A stretch of DNA of 64,000 nt, from contig UBZM01000068.1 of the NCBI GenBank assembly GCA_900470095.1, positions 1 to 64,000 of the forward strand, written 5' to 3'. Source of the stretch: Hyphomicrobiales bacterium. Lineage in GTDB: Bacteria; Pseudomonadota; Alphaproteobacteria; Rhizobiales; Beijerinckiaceae. The position numbers and the translations under genes were made by a program. Shown in pieces: positions 1 to 8,122 of this stretch. The notes beneath the pieces are model-generated. The model worked only from the letters and a program-made list of their open reading frames with translations. It ran no database searches and was not told the origin of the DNA. Every line of letters starts with the position of its first letter. Position 1 is the stretch's first letter.

Positions 1-228
1 GGCGACGCCTTCCTGACCCTGGCCTTCAAGATCGGCCTCGAGGGTATCATTGCGAAGCGTCGGGATGCGCCGTACCGCTCTGTCCGGGGCGGCGAATGGC
101 TCAAGAACAAGTGCGTCCAGTCGGAGGGCTGCGCCATCATCCGCTATGAGCCGTCGTCATCGGCTCTGGTGCGAGCCATCCGCCCCGCAAGCAAACGCGA
201 CGTGAACCGCGTCAGAAATCATGGTTGA
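1..228 (+). CDS. ATP-dependent DNA ligase, C-terminal fragment (gene starts before the window)
   Basis: The frame is open from base 1 to a TGA at 226-228, so only the last 75 residues are visible. The start of the fragment contains EGIIAKRRDAPYRS followed by WLKNKC. These match nucleotidyltransferase motif IV (EGxxxK) and motif V (WxKxK) of ATP-dependent ligases of the LigD/LigC type, which seal nicks through a lysyl-AMP intermediate. The polypeptide stops soon after motif V, so no complete OB-fold domain follows. That suggests a short or truncated ligase, or one whose domains lie upstream in a LigD-like order. The gene overlaps the tail of the convergent porin-like gene by 17 bases. The family call is good; the exact subtype cannot be decided from the fragment. 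Confidence 0.75.
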   Translation, partial: GDAFLTLAFKIGLEGIIAKRRDAPYRSVRGGEWLKNKCVQSEGCAIIRYEPSSSALVRAIRPASKRDVNRVRNHG

Positions 229-1126
229 GCTTCAGCTTGGCGATGTGGCGGGAGAAATTGGTCAGATCGACATTGCCGCCAACACCGGCGGCGCGACCGG
301 CTACCTGGATACTCCAGGCACCGGAGAGCGCCCAATCCTTCGTCAAGGCCCAATAGAAGGTCGGTCCTGCGAACGTCGCCTGACCCAGAAGGTGACCGAA
401 GGCAAGGTTGTCATAGCGCCGGAAATGGTTTGCCTCGGCGCCGATGAAGAAACTGTCCGCGAGCTGATAGGTCAGCGCGCCGCCGACGCGCGCTATCGAG
501 GTTCTGGCATAGCCGCCGCCTGGCGAGCCGAGGTCCTGATAGTTCCAGTCGTAGCTGACATTGAGTGCCCCGTAGAGCTTGCCGGTGATCAGTTCCTTGT
601 CGAGAAACACCGAGAAGACGCCGTCATAGACGCTGCGCGATCGTCCGGTGAGCGTGTAGAACGCGCCATCCGTTGCCGCGCCCTGGAGCACGGCGTCGAA
701 GGTCAGGCCGACGCCATCTGTATCGCGCCCGAGCAGCTTGTACTTCATCTCGATACCGCCGCCGACGGTGGAGCCGTTGGCCTTCGCACCGAATGTCTTC
801 GAATTGGTCACACCGGCAAAGGCGAAGGGATCGAGCTCGACACAGCGCCACGGCGAGTAGGTCGCCTGGACATTGAGGTTGTGCGACGCGAGTGGGCCGC
901 TGCGCGCTCCGAACGAACCGCCATACGCTCCCGAGAGAGAAAACTGTCCGAGGTCATTGACGTCACTTCCCGAATTGAAGCCGAAAGCGTCGTTCGGCAG
1001 GCTGTTCTGCTCAAGGCAGGCGGCCGTTGCCGATGCAGGCGGAAGAGCCTTGCTCGGCTGCGGTTCGGCGGCGAAGGCCGCACCAGCGAACGCCACGGCG
1101 ATCGTGATCAGCACTGAGCGGGCCAC
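212..1126 (-). CDS. Outer-membrane beta-barrel protein (porin-like, hypothetical)
   Basis: I chose the GTG at 1124-1126 as start because a GAGAGG ribosome-binding site lies just upstream and the first 19 residues then form a clean signal peptide (VARSVLITIAVAFAGAAFA). The open frame extends further upstream, but that part is basic and unlike a leader. The mature protein of about 285 residues is rich in Gly and in alternating aromatic/polar strands, and it ends in ...KLKLNHDF. A C-terminal Phe is the usual signal for BAM-dependent outer-membrane insertion. There is no recognisable enzymatic motif. Proteins of this look are common, uncharacterised barrels in Hyphomicrobiales. The substrate is unknown and the gene has no operon partner. 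Confidence 0.7.
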   Translation of the reverse strand: MARSVLITIAVAFAGAAFAAEPQPSKALPPASATAACLEQNSLPNDAFGFNSGSDVNDLGQFSLSGAYGGSFGARSGPLASHNLNVQATYSPWRCVELDPFAFAGVTNSKTFGAKANGSTVGGGIEMKYKLLGRDTDGVGLTFDAVLQGAATDGAFYTLTGRSRSVYDGVFSVFLDKELITGKLYGALNVSYDWNYQDLGSPGGGYARTSIARVGGALTYQLADSFFIGAEANHFRRYDNLAFGHLLGQATFAGPTFYWALTKDWALSGAWSIQVAGRAAGVGGNVDLTNFSRHIAKLKLNHDF

Positions 1127-1410
1127 AGGACCTCTCTTTCGAGGGAGCCAAGTTCTTTGCGAGCGGCAGCTTGCATCTGACATTCTGCAATCAAGACCAA
1201 ACTTCGTCATCACGCCGCCATGCCCCGGTAACCGGTCGTTCCTACCACTTGTTGGCCGTAGCGGCTAAGACCGCTTTGGCGCCTCTGTTTGCGTACCGAA
1301 CGAACTTCAAACGGGATCGAGACCAAGGGGCGACGTCACGTGGGTGCGTGCCAACCGAGCTGGGACTGAGGGCGAGCACTGTTGTAGTCGGTGCCCCAAC
1401 CGGCGGGTTT

Positions 1411-2736
1411 TCACACGGCCTCGCTCGAAAGTGGACTTGCCTTCCACTCATCGCCCGCACTGGAACGGGGCAGCATCTGCAGCCCACCGGCTCGAAAGTC
1501 GGACGGGGTGAACCAAAGTATCGAAGCCGCCAAAGTGGCAATCCACCAACCCTGCCAGGCACCGTGACCGACGACAGCAATCGCAAAGGCCGCCGCGAAT
1601 AGTGCCAAACGTGGTGCCATTTCCGGCGTTGGTAACCGGCTCAGCTGGCGCAGCAGCAGCAAGCCAGCCAGGGTCAGCAGACTGACACCGATCAACCCGG
1701 TTTCGGCCCAGGCCTGGAGCGGCATGTCATGGGGATGGCCGACGGCGAGCAACTCTTTATGCGTCGGCGAGACCTCGGTGGCCAGAGGGTGCAGGTGCAT
1801 GCTGGTCGAGGTGCCGAACCCCGCCCCGTGCAGCGGACTGGAACGCGCCACCTCGCCAAAACTCAGCCAAATGTCGATACGCGCCTGTCCCGTCATCACC
1901 GCGAACCGGTTCAGGATCTGCGAGGGCAGCCAATTCTCTGCCGCGATGCCGAGCACGGGCGCCATCGCCATCGTGAGAACAAAGGCGCCGGCGACCGCGG
2001 CCAACATCAAACGCGGCAGGTAGAGCGATAGCAGCCAGCAGATCATGCAGACGACAATACCGAGACGCGCCGATGCGCTCTCGGATTTCAGCGCCAAGGC
2101 GGCGACGGCCAGAACAAGCACGGCGGCGAGGAGGCGGTTGAACCGGCGCGCGTCCGACGATCGCCACAGGCCATGGGCGGTCGGCACAGCCAGAACGAGC
2201 GCGGTGATTGCGGGACGGTTGAAGACGAAGCCGAACAGCTTGCCGACGCCGAGGGTTGCTCGTTGCGAGAGGCCGGAGGCGAGTTCGACGATCGATAGCA
2301 GGCAGGCAAATATGATCGCTACCGCCAGGGCCTTCAGCCAAGCCGGTTGTGGCCTGAATCTGCCGGATGCGGCGATGGCGAGTGCAAAACCAACGGGGAG
2401 CACAAGCTCGCCCCACATCCGCAAAGAGGCGACCGGATCGTGGCTCCAAAGGATCGAGACATTCGCCCAGGCAAAAAAGGCAGCCAGGCTCAAACCCAGC
2501 GGAGTCGCCAGTATTCGGCGCAGGCGGGTGGTCATTTCTCCAGAATGAACCGACGCAGCAGCCGCGGCGACAAAAGCGATCGTCGCGACACCGAGCATCA
2601 GCGGGGCTGATCGATTTGCAAGCCACATTGCCAAGGGCAGCAGGACGAGAGCCGCATGGCCTGACTTCGACAAACCAGCCGCAGCACCAGTATGCTGCCC
2701 GGTCTCGGCACGGTTGGGACGGTAGATCTGGCTCAT
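1411..2736 (-). CDS. O-antigen ligase / Wzy-type polymerase family membrane protein
   Basis: This 441-residue protein has about ten to twelve hydrophobic segments. A large periplasmic loop carries GAGFGTS and, about 40 residues later, HPHDMPLQAWAETGLIG. That is the Wzy_C signature (H-N/D-x-x-L-Q-x-x-x-E-x-G), found in O-antigen ligases (WaaL/RfaL) and polysaccharide polymerases. These enzymes transfer undecaprenyl-linked glycan at the periplasmic face of the inner membrane. No glycosyltransferase genes are adjacent, so this is an orphan ligase or polymerase. A decayed transposase lies just upstream, so the gene may sit on a rearranged segment. The C-terminal 45 residues are polar and cytoplasmic. 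The exact acceptor (lipid A core, protein or exopolysaccharide) cannot be told. Confidence 0.75.
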   Translation of the reverse strand: MSQIYRPNRAETGQHTGAAAGLSKSGHAALVLLPLAMWLANRSAPLMLGVATIAFVAAAAASVHSGEMTTRLRRILATPLGLSLAAFFAWANVSILWSHDPVASLRMWGELVLPVGFALAIAASGRFRPQPAWLKALAVAIIFACLLSIVELASGLSQRATLGVGKLFGFVFNRPAITALVLAVPTAHGLWRSSDARRFNRLLAAVLVLAVAALALKSESASARLGIVVCMICWLLSLYLPRLMLAAVAGAFVLTMAMAPVLGIAAENWLPSQILNRFAVMTGQARIDIWLSFGEVARSSPLHGAGFGTSTSMHLHPLATEVSPTHKELLAVGHPHDMPLQAWAETGLIGVSLLTLAGLLLLRQLSRLPTPEMAPRLALFAAAFAIAVVGHGAWQGWWIATLAASILWFTPSDFRAGGLQMLPRSSAGDEWKASPLSSEAV

Positions 2737-3521
2737 GCGGCTGCGTGTATGCGATCATCCCATGCTCCGCTAGAGACGCGCCAGGCCCCCGCTCCGGGGG
2801 GGGCGGACGATCGAGAGCCTCTTCGCAACGCTCAAAGACCAGAGACGCATCGCCGCTGTCGTCGTGCTGCTTCCGTGGAGAGCCAGGCCCATAGTGCCCC
2901 CTCGATCCCATGGAAGTGATCGCACCATCAATGTCCGGGACCAAACATCTAGCCGCTCGACGATGAAGCGGAAGGTCGCGACGGTGGAGCGTTTCGGCAT
3001 GCCCAGGCGAGCTGGAGCGAGACGCTTCGCGACTGGATCGCCGCCATGTTCACGCGCTCGAGGCCTTCGGCGGCGTGCCGGCGCTTTTCTTGCCTGATCA
3101 CGGCAAGGTCGCGGTCATCAAGGCCTGCCTGTAGGATCCCCAGGTCAAGCGGCATATCAATCCCACGCGCGTGCCGATCGAGACGACGAAGAGCTACCGC
3201 GGCTTGAGAACCTGCGCCAGTCGCCCGCGCTCCCGGCGCGCGCCAGCGCGCTGCCTGCATGTGGTTGACCGGGGAAGCGAGATCTACGAGCTCGTTGCAT
3301 TGCGCAGGATCTTGGAACCAGATTTCTCGCGCGGGTGCGGATCAACGGGCTTGCCGAGCGGCCTGCGGATGCTGCCCCACACGATCCTGCTCATCGCGTC
3401 TTCGCCCAACTCGCGGGGGCGCCTGGGGCGGGGCGTCATCGCATCGCGGTCGATAAGGACGAGACAGGCCTTGGCATCTACAGTAAAGGCGGATGCCGGA
3501 TTTCGGGAAGGCCGATGGCGT
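2737..3521. other. Gene-poor 785-base stretch with transposase debris
   Basis: Between the O-antigen ligase-like gene and the VOC gene I find no intact coding region. The only recognisable content is the IstA fragment at about 2989-3158. The rest, including a run of eight G at about 2798-2805, gives no convincing protein in any frame. It looks like an insertion-sequence graveyard. Confidence 0.5.
2989..3158 (+). pseudogene. Decayed IS21-family transposase (IstA) fragment
   Basis: From 3001 the forward frame reads AQASWSETLRDWIAA. After a one-base loss near 3045 it continues in another frame as HVHALEAFGGVPALFLPDHGK followed by VAVIKACL, a TAG stop at 3132-3134, and then DPQV. This corresponds to the central catalytic region of IS21 IstA transposases, where the family reads like W-x-x-x-L-x-D-W-I-x-x-H-x-x-x-x-x-x-F-G-G-x-P-x-x-x-x-x-D-N. 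One frameshift plus one in-frame stop in under 200 bases shows it is dead. I could not find terminal repeats or an istB partner. Confidence 0.7.
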
Positions 3522-3914
3522 TCAGCCCGGTTTCATTTCGATCAGCTGGATCAGATTCCCGCAGGTATCGTCCAGGACCGCCATGCGCACAGGTCCTGCA
3601 TCCATCGGCTCCAACGTGAACACGACCCCACGCTCGCGAAGTCGTGCAAACTCGGTATTCAGATCCTGGACCTGGAACGAGGTTGCAGGGATGCCGTCCC
3701 TGACGAGGGCGTCCTTGTAGGGCCTGACCGCTGGATGCTCGCTCGGCTCGAGCAGCAGTTCCGTTCCCGTGGGGTCCTCCGGTGACACAACCGTCAGCCA
3801 GCGATGATCCCCGACGGGAACATCATTCTTCACGATGAAGCCGAGCTTGTCGGTGTAGAAGCTCAGGGCCTTGGCCTGGTCGTCGACAAAGACGCTGGTC
3901 ACATAAATTCGCAT
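3522..3914 (-). CDS. VOC (glyoxalase/bleomycin-resistance) family protein
   Basis: This 130-residue protein shows the beta-alpha-beta-beta-beta repeats of the vicinal oxygen chelate fold. Module 1 is MRIYVTSVFVDDQAKALSFYTDKLGF with a Glu-containing strand GTELLLEP. Module 2 runs from about residue 70 and ends in DDTCGNLIQLIEM. The length is typical of single-chain VOC proteins that dimerise to form the metal site. The family covers glyoxalase I, ring-cleaving dioxygenases, epimerases and antibiotic-binding proteins, and nothing here narrows the substrate. The start ATG at 3912-3914 is the first residue of strand one. The gene stands alone between the transposase debris and the divergent DegP-like gene. 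Confidence 0.85.
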   Translation of the reverse strand: MRIYVTSVFVDDQAKALSFYTDKLGFIVKNDVPVGDHRWLTVVSPEDPTGTELLLEPSEHPAVRPYKDALVRDGIPATSFQVQDLNTEFARLRERGVVFTLEPMDAGPVRMAVLDDTCGNLIQLIEMKPG

Positions 3915-4263
3915 GGTGTTTGCCGTCCTTAGAACTAATTCCTGAGGAATGGGTTGTGGTCCGATCTTGCCTTTTCCGTATGCGGAGCTTGGCCCGGACA
4001 GGGTGTCCGACCCGTTATTGTCTCCCGATGCCCGTTCGCAGTTTAGGGGAATGCAACCTGGGCGGGAAGGGCGAGGTGTTCTGAGGCGGCTGTTTTGCGT
4101 CGATCACATTCGCGAAAACTGCCGCTCACTCACGGAACGGGCGGCGCTCGATCCTCGCCGGGGCCTTGCTTTGACCGGGGCGGTTCATACCTTTCAAGAG
4201 AGGCACCGCACCGTCAGCGGTCGGCGCGTCTCGCTTGGCCCTACGCCTATTCGGGATGGAACC
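3915..4263. other. Intergenic region, no gene recognised
   Basis: This divergent gap of 349 bases separates the VOC gene from the DegP-like gene. A forward frame is open back to 3949 but has no family-like sequence and no ribosome-binding site. I read it as leader and promoter DNA for the two genes. Confidence 0.4.
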
Positions 4264-5169
4264 ATGAGTATCGGCCCGATCTTGCACTCCGTCGTGGGCG
4301 TTCGCTCGTCCATTCCCGCAGATGCCTTCACCGCTTCGGCGCTGGGCACGAGAAGGGAGGGCAGCGGCGTTGTCATTCGAGACAACGGGCTCGTGCTCAC
4401 CATCGGGTACCTGATTACCGAGGCCGAGGACGTCTGGCTGACGACCTGGACCGGTCGCGTGGTGCCAGCGCATGCGCTGGCCTATGATCAGGAGACCGGC
4501 TTTGGCCTGGTCCAGGCGCTTGAGCGGCTCGACCTGCCGGCGGTCGCGCTCGGCGCAGCCACTGATGCCGAAATCGGCGATTCCGTCCTGCTTGCAGACG
4601 GCATCGGGCAAGTCGTGGAGGCCAATATCGTGGCCAAGCAGGAATTCGCCGGCTACTGGGAATATCTGCTGGACGAAGCCATCTTCACCGCCCCGGCGCA
4701 CCCGTCCTGGGGAGGCGCGGCGCTGTTCGGACCGGACGGAAAGCTTCTGGGCATCGGCTCGCTGCACCTGCGGATGGGTCGGGCCGGCGAGATTTTTGAC
4801 GTCAACATGATCGTGCCGATCGATCTGCTTCCGCCGATCCTCGACGATCTGCTTGCGCGCGGCCGGGTCGACAAGCCGCCACGCCCCTGGCTCGGTGCCT
4901 TCTCGGCCGAGAGCAATGGCAAGGTCGTGGTGATGAGCGTGGCCGAAGGCGGCCCGGCAGCCCAGGCGGGCCTGCGCCCCGGCGACATCATTTCGGATGT
5001 GCGCGATGGCGAGATCGACGGCCTGGCCGACTTCTACCGCAAGCTCTGGGCGAGCGGCCCCGCAGGCGCCGAGGTCCCGATCAGGGTCGTCCGCGACGGC
5101 CGCGAGACATGGCTCCGCATTCGGTCGGCCGACAGGGGCAGCTTTCTGAAGAAGCCGCATCTGCAATGA
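4264..5169 (+). CDS. DegP/HtrA-like S1C protein with PDZ domain and lost catalytic triad
   Basis: The ATG at 4264 gives a 301-residue protein with a trypsin-like double barrel (about residues 1-200) and one PDZ domain (about 205-290, with GGPAAQAGLRPGDIISDVRDG). The fold is that of HtrA proteases, but the active-site positions are changed. Where the family has T-N-x-H-V it reads TIGYLI (His to Tyr). Where it has D-L-A-V-L it reads GFGLVQA. Where it has G-N-S-G-G it reads PSWGGAAL (Ser to Trp). No signal peptide or membrane segment is visible from this start. I infer a non-proteolytic PDZ scaffold or chaperone-like protein, probably cytoplasmic unless a start further upstream is used. Confidence 0.8.
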   Translation: MSIGPILHSVVGVRSSIPADAFTASALGTRREGSGVVIRDNGLVLTIGYLITEAEDVWLTTWTGRVVPAHALAYDQETGFGLVQALERLDLPAVALGAATDAEIGDSVLLADGIGQVVEANIVAKQEFAGYWEYLLDEAIFTAPAHPSWGGAALFGPDGKLLGIGSLHLRMGRAGEIFDVNMIVPIDLLPPILDDLLARGRVDKPPRPWLGAFSAESNGKVVVMSVAEGGPAAQAGLRPGDIISDVRDGEIDGLADFYRKLWASGPAGAEVPIRVVRDGRETWLRIRSADRGSFLKKPHLQ

Positions 5170-5177
5170 GCGGCGAA

Positions 5178-5194
5178 GCGGGCGGGGTGCCCGC
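5178..5194 (+). terminator. Probable rho-independent terminator after the DegP-like gene
   Basis: GCGGGC and GCCCGC arms enclose a five-base loop nine bases after the stop codon. A T-rich stretch (ggttttgttt) follows a little further on. Confidence 0.45.
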
Positions 5195-5365
5195 CTCGGG
5201 CGTAGGTTTTGTTTGCGGAATCCCGCCGCACTGCGCCGTAAGGCTGGGAACCGGGCTGCCGCAGAGTTATACTTGATCGGCCGGAAGAGGCTCCTGCCGG
5301 CCGACGGCGCTCCATGATCCTGCCGGTTCGCAACTGATCCAGTTCGTCAGGCGGAGAGGCTTCGT

Positions 5366-6031
5366 ATGGCAAAAGGATTCCGGGCCCCCGCCTCGCCAGG
5401 CGAATTGGCGCCTGATTTTGTGCTCCCCACGGTCGACGGAAGCGGGATCGCGTCCCTCTCCGATTACCGCGAAAGGCATTCGGTGTTTCTTGCGCTGTTC
5501 GTGGGGCTGTGGTGCCCGTTCTGCCGGCGGGCGATCGCGCACATGGCGGCGACTGACCGTGAGCTCAAGGCCATCGGTGTCGAAACACTCGGGATTGTGG
5601 CAACGCCGCTGGAGAACGCGCAGCTCTACTTCAAATTCCGCCCGAGCAACCTGCGCCTGGCGGTCGATCCGGAGCTCTCCACCCATCGCGCCTATGGTGT
5701 GCCGAAGCCGCCTGCGACCCCGGAATTGCTGGAGGCTTTTGCGACACTGCGGATCAATCCGAATGATGAGTTCCCGGAGCCCGTGCCGATCAGGGAGGCC
5801 GCCGACAGGCTGACCAGGCTCGATGGCTATACGGAGAGCCCGACCGACCACGCCGACATGGAGCGGCAATGGCCCCAGCTCAAGGGCCAATTCCTGATCG
5901 ATCCGCATGGAATCATCCGCTGGGCGAACATCGAATGCGGCTCCGAAGGGCTCGCCGGGATCGGAAAATTCCCCTCGACGGCAGAAATCCTCGCTGCAGC
6001 GCGAGCCCTCTTTGCGTCCGAACAGGGGTGA
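5366..6031 (+). CDS. Peroxiredoxin-like (AhpC/TSA-type) thioredoxin-fold protein
   Basis: This 221-residue protein begins with the redoxin signature ELAPDFVLPTVDG at about residues 13-25. It then has LWCPFCRR with Cys50 and Cys53, where AhpC/TSA and bacterioferritin-comigratory proteins carry their peroxidatic cysteine. A later strand, GQFLIDPHGIIRWANIE, is the typical D-x-x-G-x-I-R-W/x strand of the thioredoxin fold. A CxxC at this position is closer to a thiol-disulfide oxidoreductase or atypical two-Cys peroxiredoxin than to classical AhpC. No signal peptide is present, so it acts in the cytoplasm, probably in peroxide detoxification or disulfide reduction. It is a single gene. Confidence 0.8.
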   Translation: MAKGFRAPASPGELAPDFVLPTVDGSGIASLSDYRERHSVFLALFVGLWCPFCRRAIAHMAATDRELKAIGVETLGIVATPLENAQLYFKFRPSNLRLAVDPELSTHRAYGVPKPPATPELLEAFATLRINPNDEFPEPVPIREAADRLTRLDGYTESPTDHADMERQWPQLKGQFLIDPHGIIRWANIECGSEGLAGIGKFPSTAEILAAARALFASEQG

Positions 6032-6350
6032 TCACGCCTGTGCGCTTTGAACCCAATGTCGGCGCTCGGGCAGGCATCCGATGCCCGTAGCGCCAGCTGG
6101 AATCGCTTCCTTTCGAGGCCTTTCACACCAGGAAAGGATGAAGAGCCGAGAGAAGCGCCGTCATCAGCCCCGACGATCGGCCCCAATCCCTGCTTCCTTC
6201 CAGAAGCGCATCACTCAGGCGATCATCGCCCCAGCCATGCATTTAACTCCGGCGGCACCCTCTCGAAAAGCGTGGGGTGGCGGCCTGTCCTTGCCGGCGA
6301 ACTGTGCTCTGATCGCAGCCAGCCTGACAGGGACGCAAGGACGACTGACG
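6032..6350. other. Intergenic region, nothing recognised
   Basis: These 319 bases lie between the peroxiredoxin gene and the gamma-glutamyltransferase gene. The frame of the latter is open through here, but the upstream translation is low-complexity and unlike the family. A better start with AAGGAC upstream lies at 6351. Confidence 0.4.
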
Positions 6351-7949
6351 ATGCATGGCCGCCGCCCCACGTTGTTTTCACGCCACGGCATGGTTGCCGC
6401 GGCCCACCCGCTCGCCGCCCAGGCCGGCGCAAGGCTCCTGATCCAGGGAGGCAATGCGTTCGACGCGATTGCGGCGACCGCCGCGGCGCTGACCGTGGTC
6501 GAGCCCTTCATGTCGAGCCTGACGGGCATGGGCTCGGCGACGCTCTGGACCGCCGCCGAGCAGCGGGTCCGCGTGCTCGACTTCGTGCCGCCGATCCAGG
6601 CGAGCTTCCCGGCCGAGCGCTTCACCAAGCGGGCCGAGCTGGAGCGCGGCCCGCATGCGGTCGCGGTTCCCGGCAATCTCGCCGGCTGGTGCGAGCTGGC
6701 GGAGCGCTATGGCCGGAAATCCCTTGGCGAAATTCTGGCGCCGGCGATCGCGCTCGCCCGCGACGGTTTCGCGCTCTCCGAATTCGGGGTCGACGAATTC
6801 AACGAGCAGGCGCCGCTGCTCCAGGCCTCGCCCGAGCTTTACCCCGCCTTCAGCGCCAACTATCTGCCGGAGGGCGGACCGGTGAAGCTCGGCCACGTGC
6901 TGCGCCAGGCCGATCTCGCCGGCACATTCGCGGAGATCGCGGCCAAGGGACCGGATCATCTCTATCGCGGCGCGCTGGGCGAAAGGATCGTCGGGTATCT
7001 GAGCGCGCTCGGCGGCAAGATGACGATGGAAGATCTCGCGGCCGTGCAGCCGCGCTGGCGCGAGCCGCATAGCGTGAGCTATCGCGGCCTCGAGATCCAT
7101 GTTCCGCCGCCGCCCTGCGAGGCGTTCCAGTTCCTGCTGAGCCTCAAGATTTTGGAGGGCTTCAATCTGGGGAGCCTGAACAAGGACGGGCCGGAGCATC
7201 TCGACCTGGTCTATCGGACCATCAGGCTCGCGGCCGGCCTGCGGATCGCCAGCAACAATCCCTCCGCCGAGATCCTGGCCGAGATCTTCTCCGATGCCGC
7301 CATCGCGGGCCTGCGCCAGCGCATCGGCGATGGCGAGCCGATCGAGGGGCCGACCGAGCAATGGACGCCGCAGACGGCGGAGGACCCCGCCCATACCACC
7401 TCGTTCTCGGCCGCCGATGCCGATGGCAATCTGGTCTGCATCACCAACAGCCTGGGCAGCCCCTTCGGCAGCGGCATCGTCGTGCCGGGCACGGGGCTCT
7501 GCCTCAATAATTTCCTGTACTGGGCCGATGTCCAGCCCGGCAGCCCGAACCGCTCGAAGCCGGGCGATGAATTGCCGATGTGCATGTCGCCCAGCATCTC
7601 GACACGCGCCGGCAAGCCGGTGCTCGCGCTCGGTACGCCCGGCAGCTACGGCATCATGCAGACGCAGACCCAGGCGATGGTGCAGCATCTCGATTTCGGC
7701 CTGCCGCTGCAGGAGGCGATCGAGGCGCCGCGGGCACGGCTTTGGGACGGGCGCTTCATCCAGGCCGAGAACCGCATCGCGGCCGGGACGCTGGAAGAGC
7801 TGCGGCGCCGCGGCCACGAGATCGAGGCCTTCGATACCGGCTGGACGATGCGATGCGGCGGCATGCAGGCCGTGGCGATCGACCCCGCAACCGGCGTGAT
7901 GACCGGCGCAGCCGACCCGCGCCGGGATGGTTACGTGGTGGCGGTTTGA
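6351..7949 (+). CDS. Gamma-glutamyltransferase family protein (Ntn-hydrolase)
   Basis: The start at 6351 gives 532 residues beginning MHGRRPTLFSRHGMVAAAHPLAAQAG, the usual N-terminus of cytoplasmic GGT-like proteins. The large-subunit part contains GGNAFDAIAATAAAL. The autocleavage site lies at HTTSFSAADADGN, where Thr349 aligns with the nucleophilic Thr of E. coli GGT (TTHYS); the following His is Ser here. GSPFGSG and the late small-subunit element GTPGSYGIMQTQTQ are also present. Such enzymes cleave or transfer gamma-glutamyl groups (glutathione, or acyl groups in the cephalosporin-acylase relatives). No secretion signal is visible, unlike the periplasmic GGT of E. coli, so a role in a catabolic gamma-glutamyl pathway is possible. 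Tandem hairpins separate it from the molybdoenzyme gene. Confidence 0.85.
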   Translation: MHGRRPTLFSRHGMVAAAHPLAAQAGARLLIQGGNAFDAIAATAAALTVVEPFMSSLTGMGSATLWTAAEQRVRVLDFVPPIQASFPAERFTKRAELERGPHAVAVPGNLAGWCELAERYGRKSLGEILAPAIALARDGFALSEFGVDEFNEQAPLLQASPELYPAFSANYLPEGGPVKLGHVLRQADLAGTFAEIAAKGPDHLYRGALGERIVGYLSALGGKMTMEDLAAVQPRWREPHSVSYRGLEIHVPPPPCEAFQFLLSLKILEGFNLGSLNKDGPEHLDLVYRTIRLAAGLRIASNNPSAEILAEIFSDAAIAGLRQRIGDGEPIEGPTEQWTPQTAEDPAHTTSFSAADADGNLVCITNSLGSPFGSGIVVPGTGLCLNNFLYWADVQPGSPNRSKPGDELPMCMSPSISTRAGKPVLALGTPGSYGIMQTQTQAMVQHLDFGLPLQEAIEAPRARLWDGRFIQAENRIAAGTLEELRRRGHEIEAFDTGWTMRCGGMQAVAIDPATGVMTGAADPRRDGYVVAV

Positions 7950-7951
7950 GA

Positions 7952-8008
7952 GCGGCCTTTGATCGGGCCGCCGGATGACGCGTGCCGGCTTTCGGGCCGG
8001 CGCGTCAT
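7952..8008 (+). terminator. Tandem hairpins after the GGT gene
   Basis: The first stem is GCGGCC/GGCCGC at 7952-7971. The second is long, ATGACGC plus GCCGGC against GCCGGC plus GCGTCAT, at 7975-8008 with a two-base bulge. They begin two bases after the GGT stop and lack a clear T run. They may terminate transcription or shield the 3' end. Confidence 0.5.
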
Positions 8009-8122
8009 GCCGGCTTGCGGCGATCATCGACCGGGATCGCAGAAATCGCTTGCGATCAAGGGGCTCTATGCCGGATTCCTGCAGCGGCTTTGGCGGCGTT
8101 GCCGCCGTCGGAAAAACCTGTG

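Noticed and set aside
3949..4263. N-terminal extension of the DegP-like protein that might supply an export signal
   Set aside because: The extension is polar and Arg/Gly-rich, without a hydrophobic core, and the ATG at 4264 begins the folded domain.
6378..8027. 549-residue reverse-strand open frame opposite the gamma-glutamyltransferase gene
   Set aside because: It is a high-GC antisense shadow with low-complexity Arg/Gly/Ala sequence and no motifs; the forward frame has clear GGT signatures.
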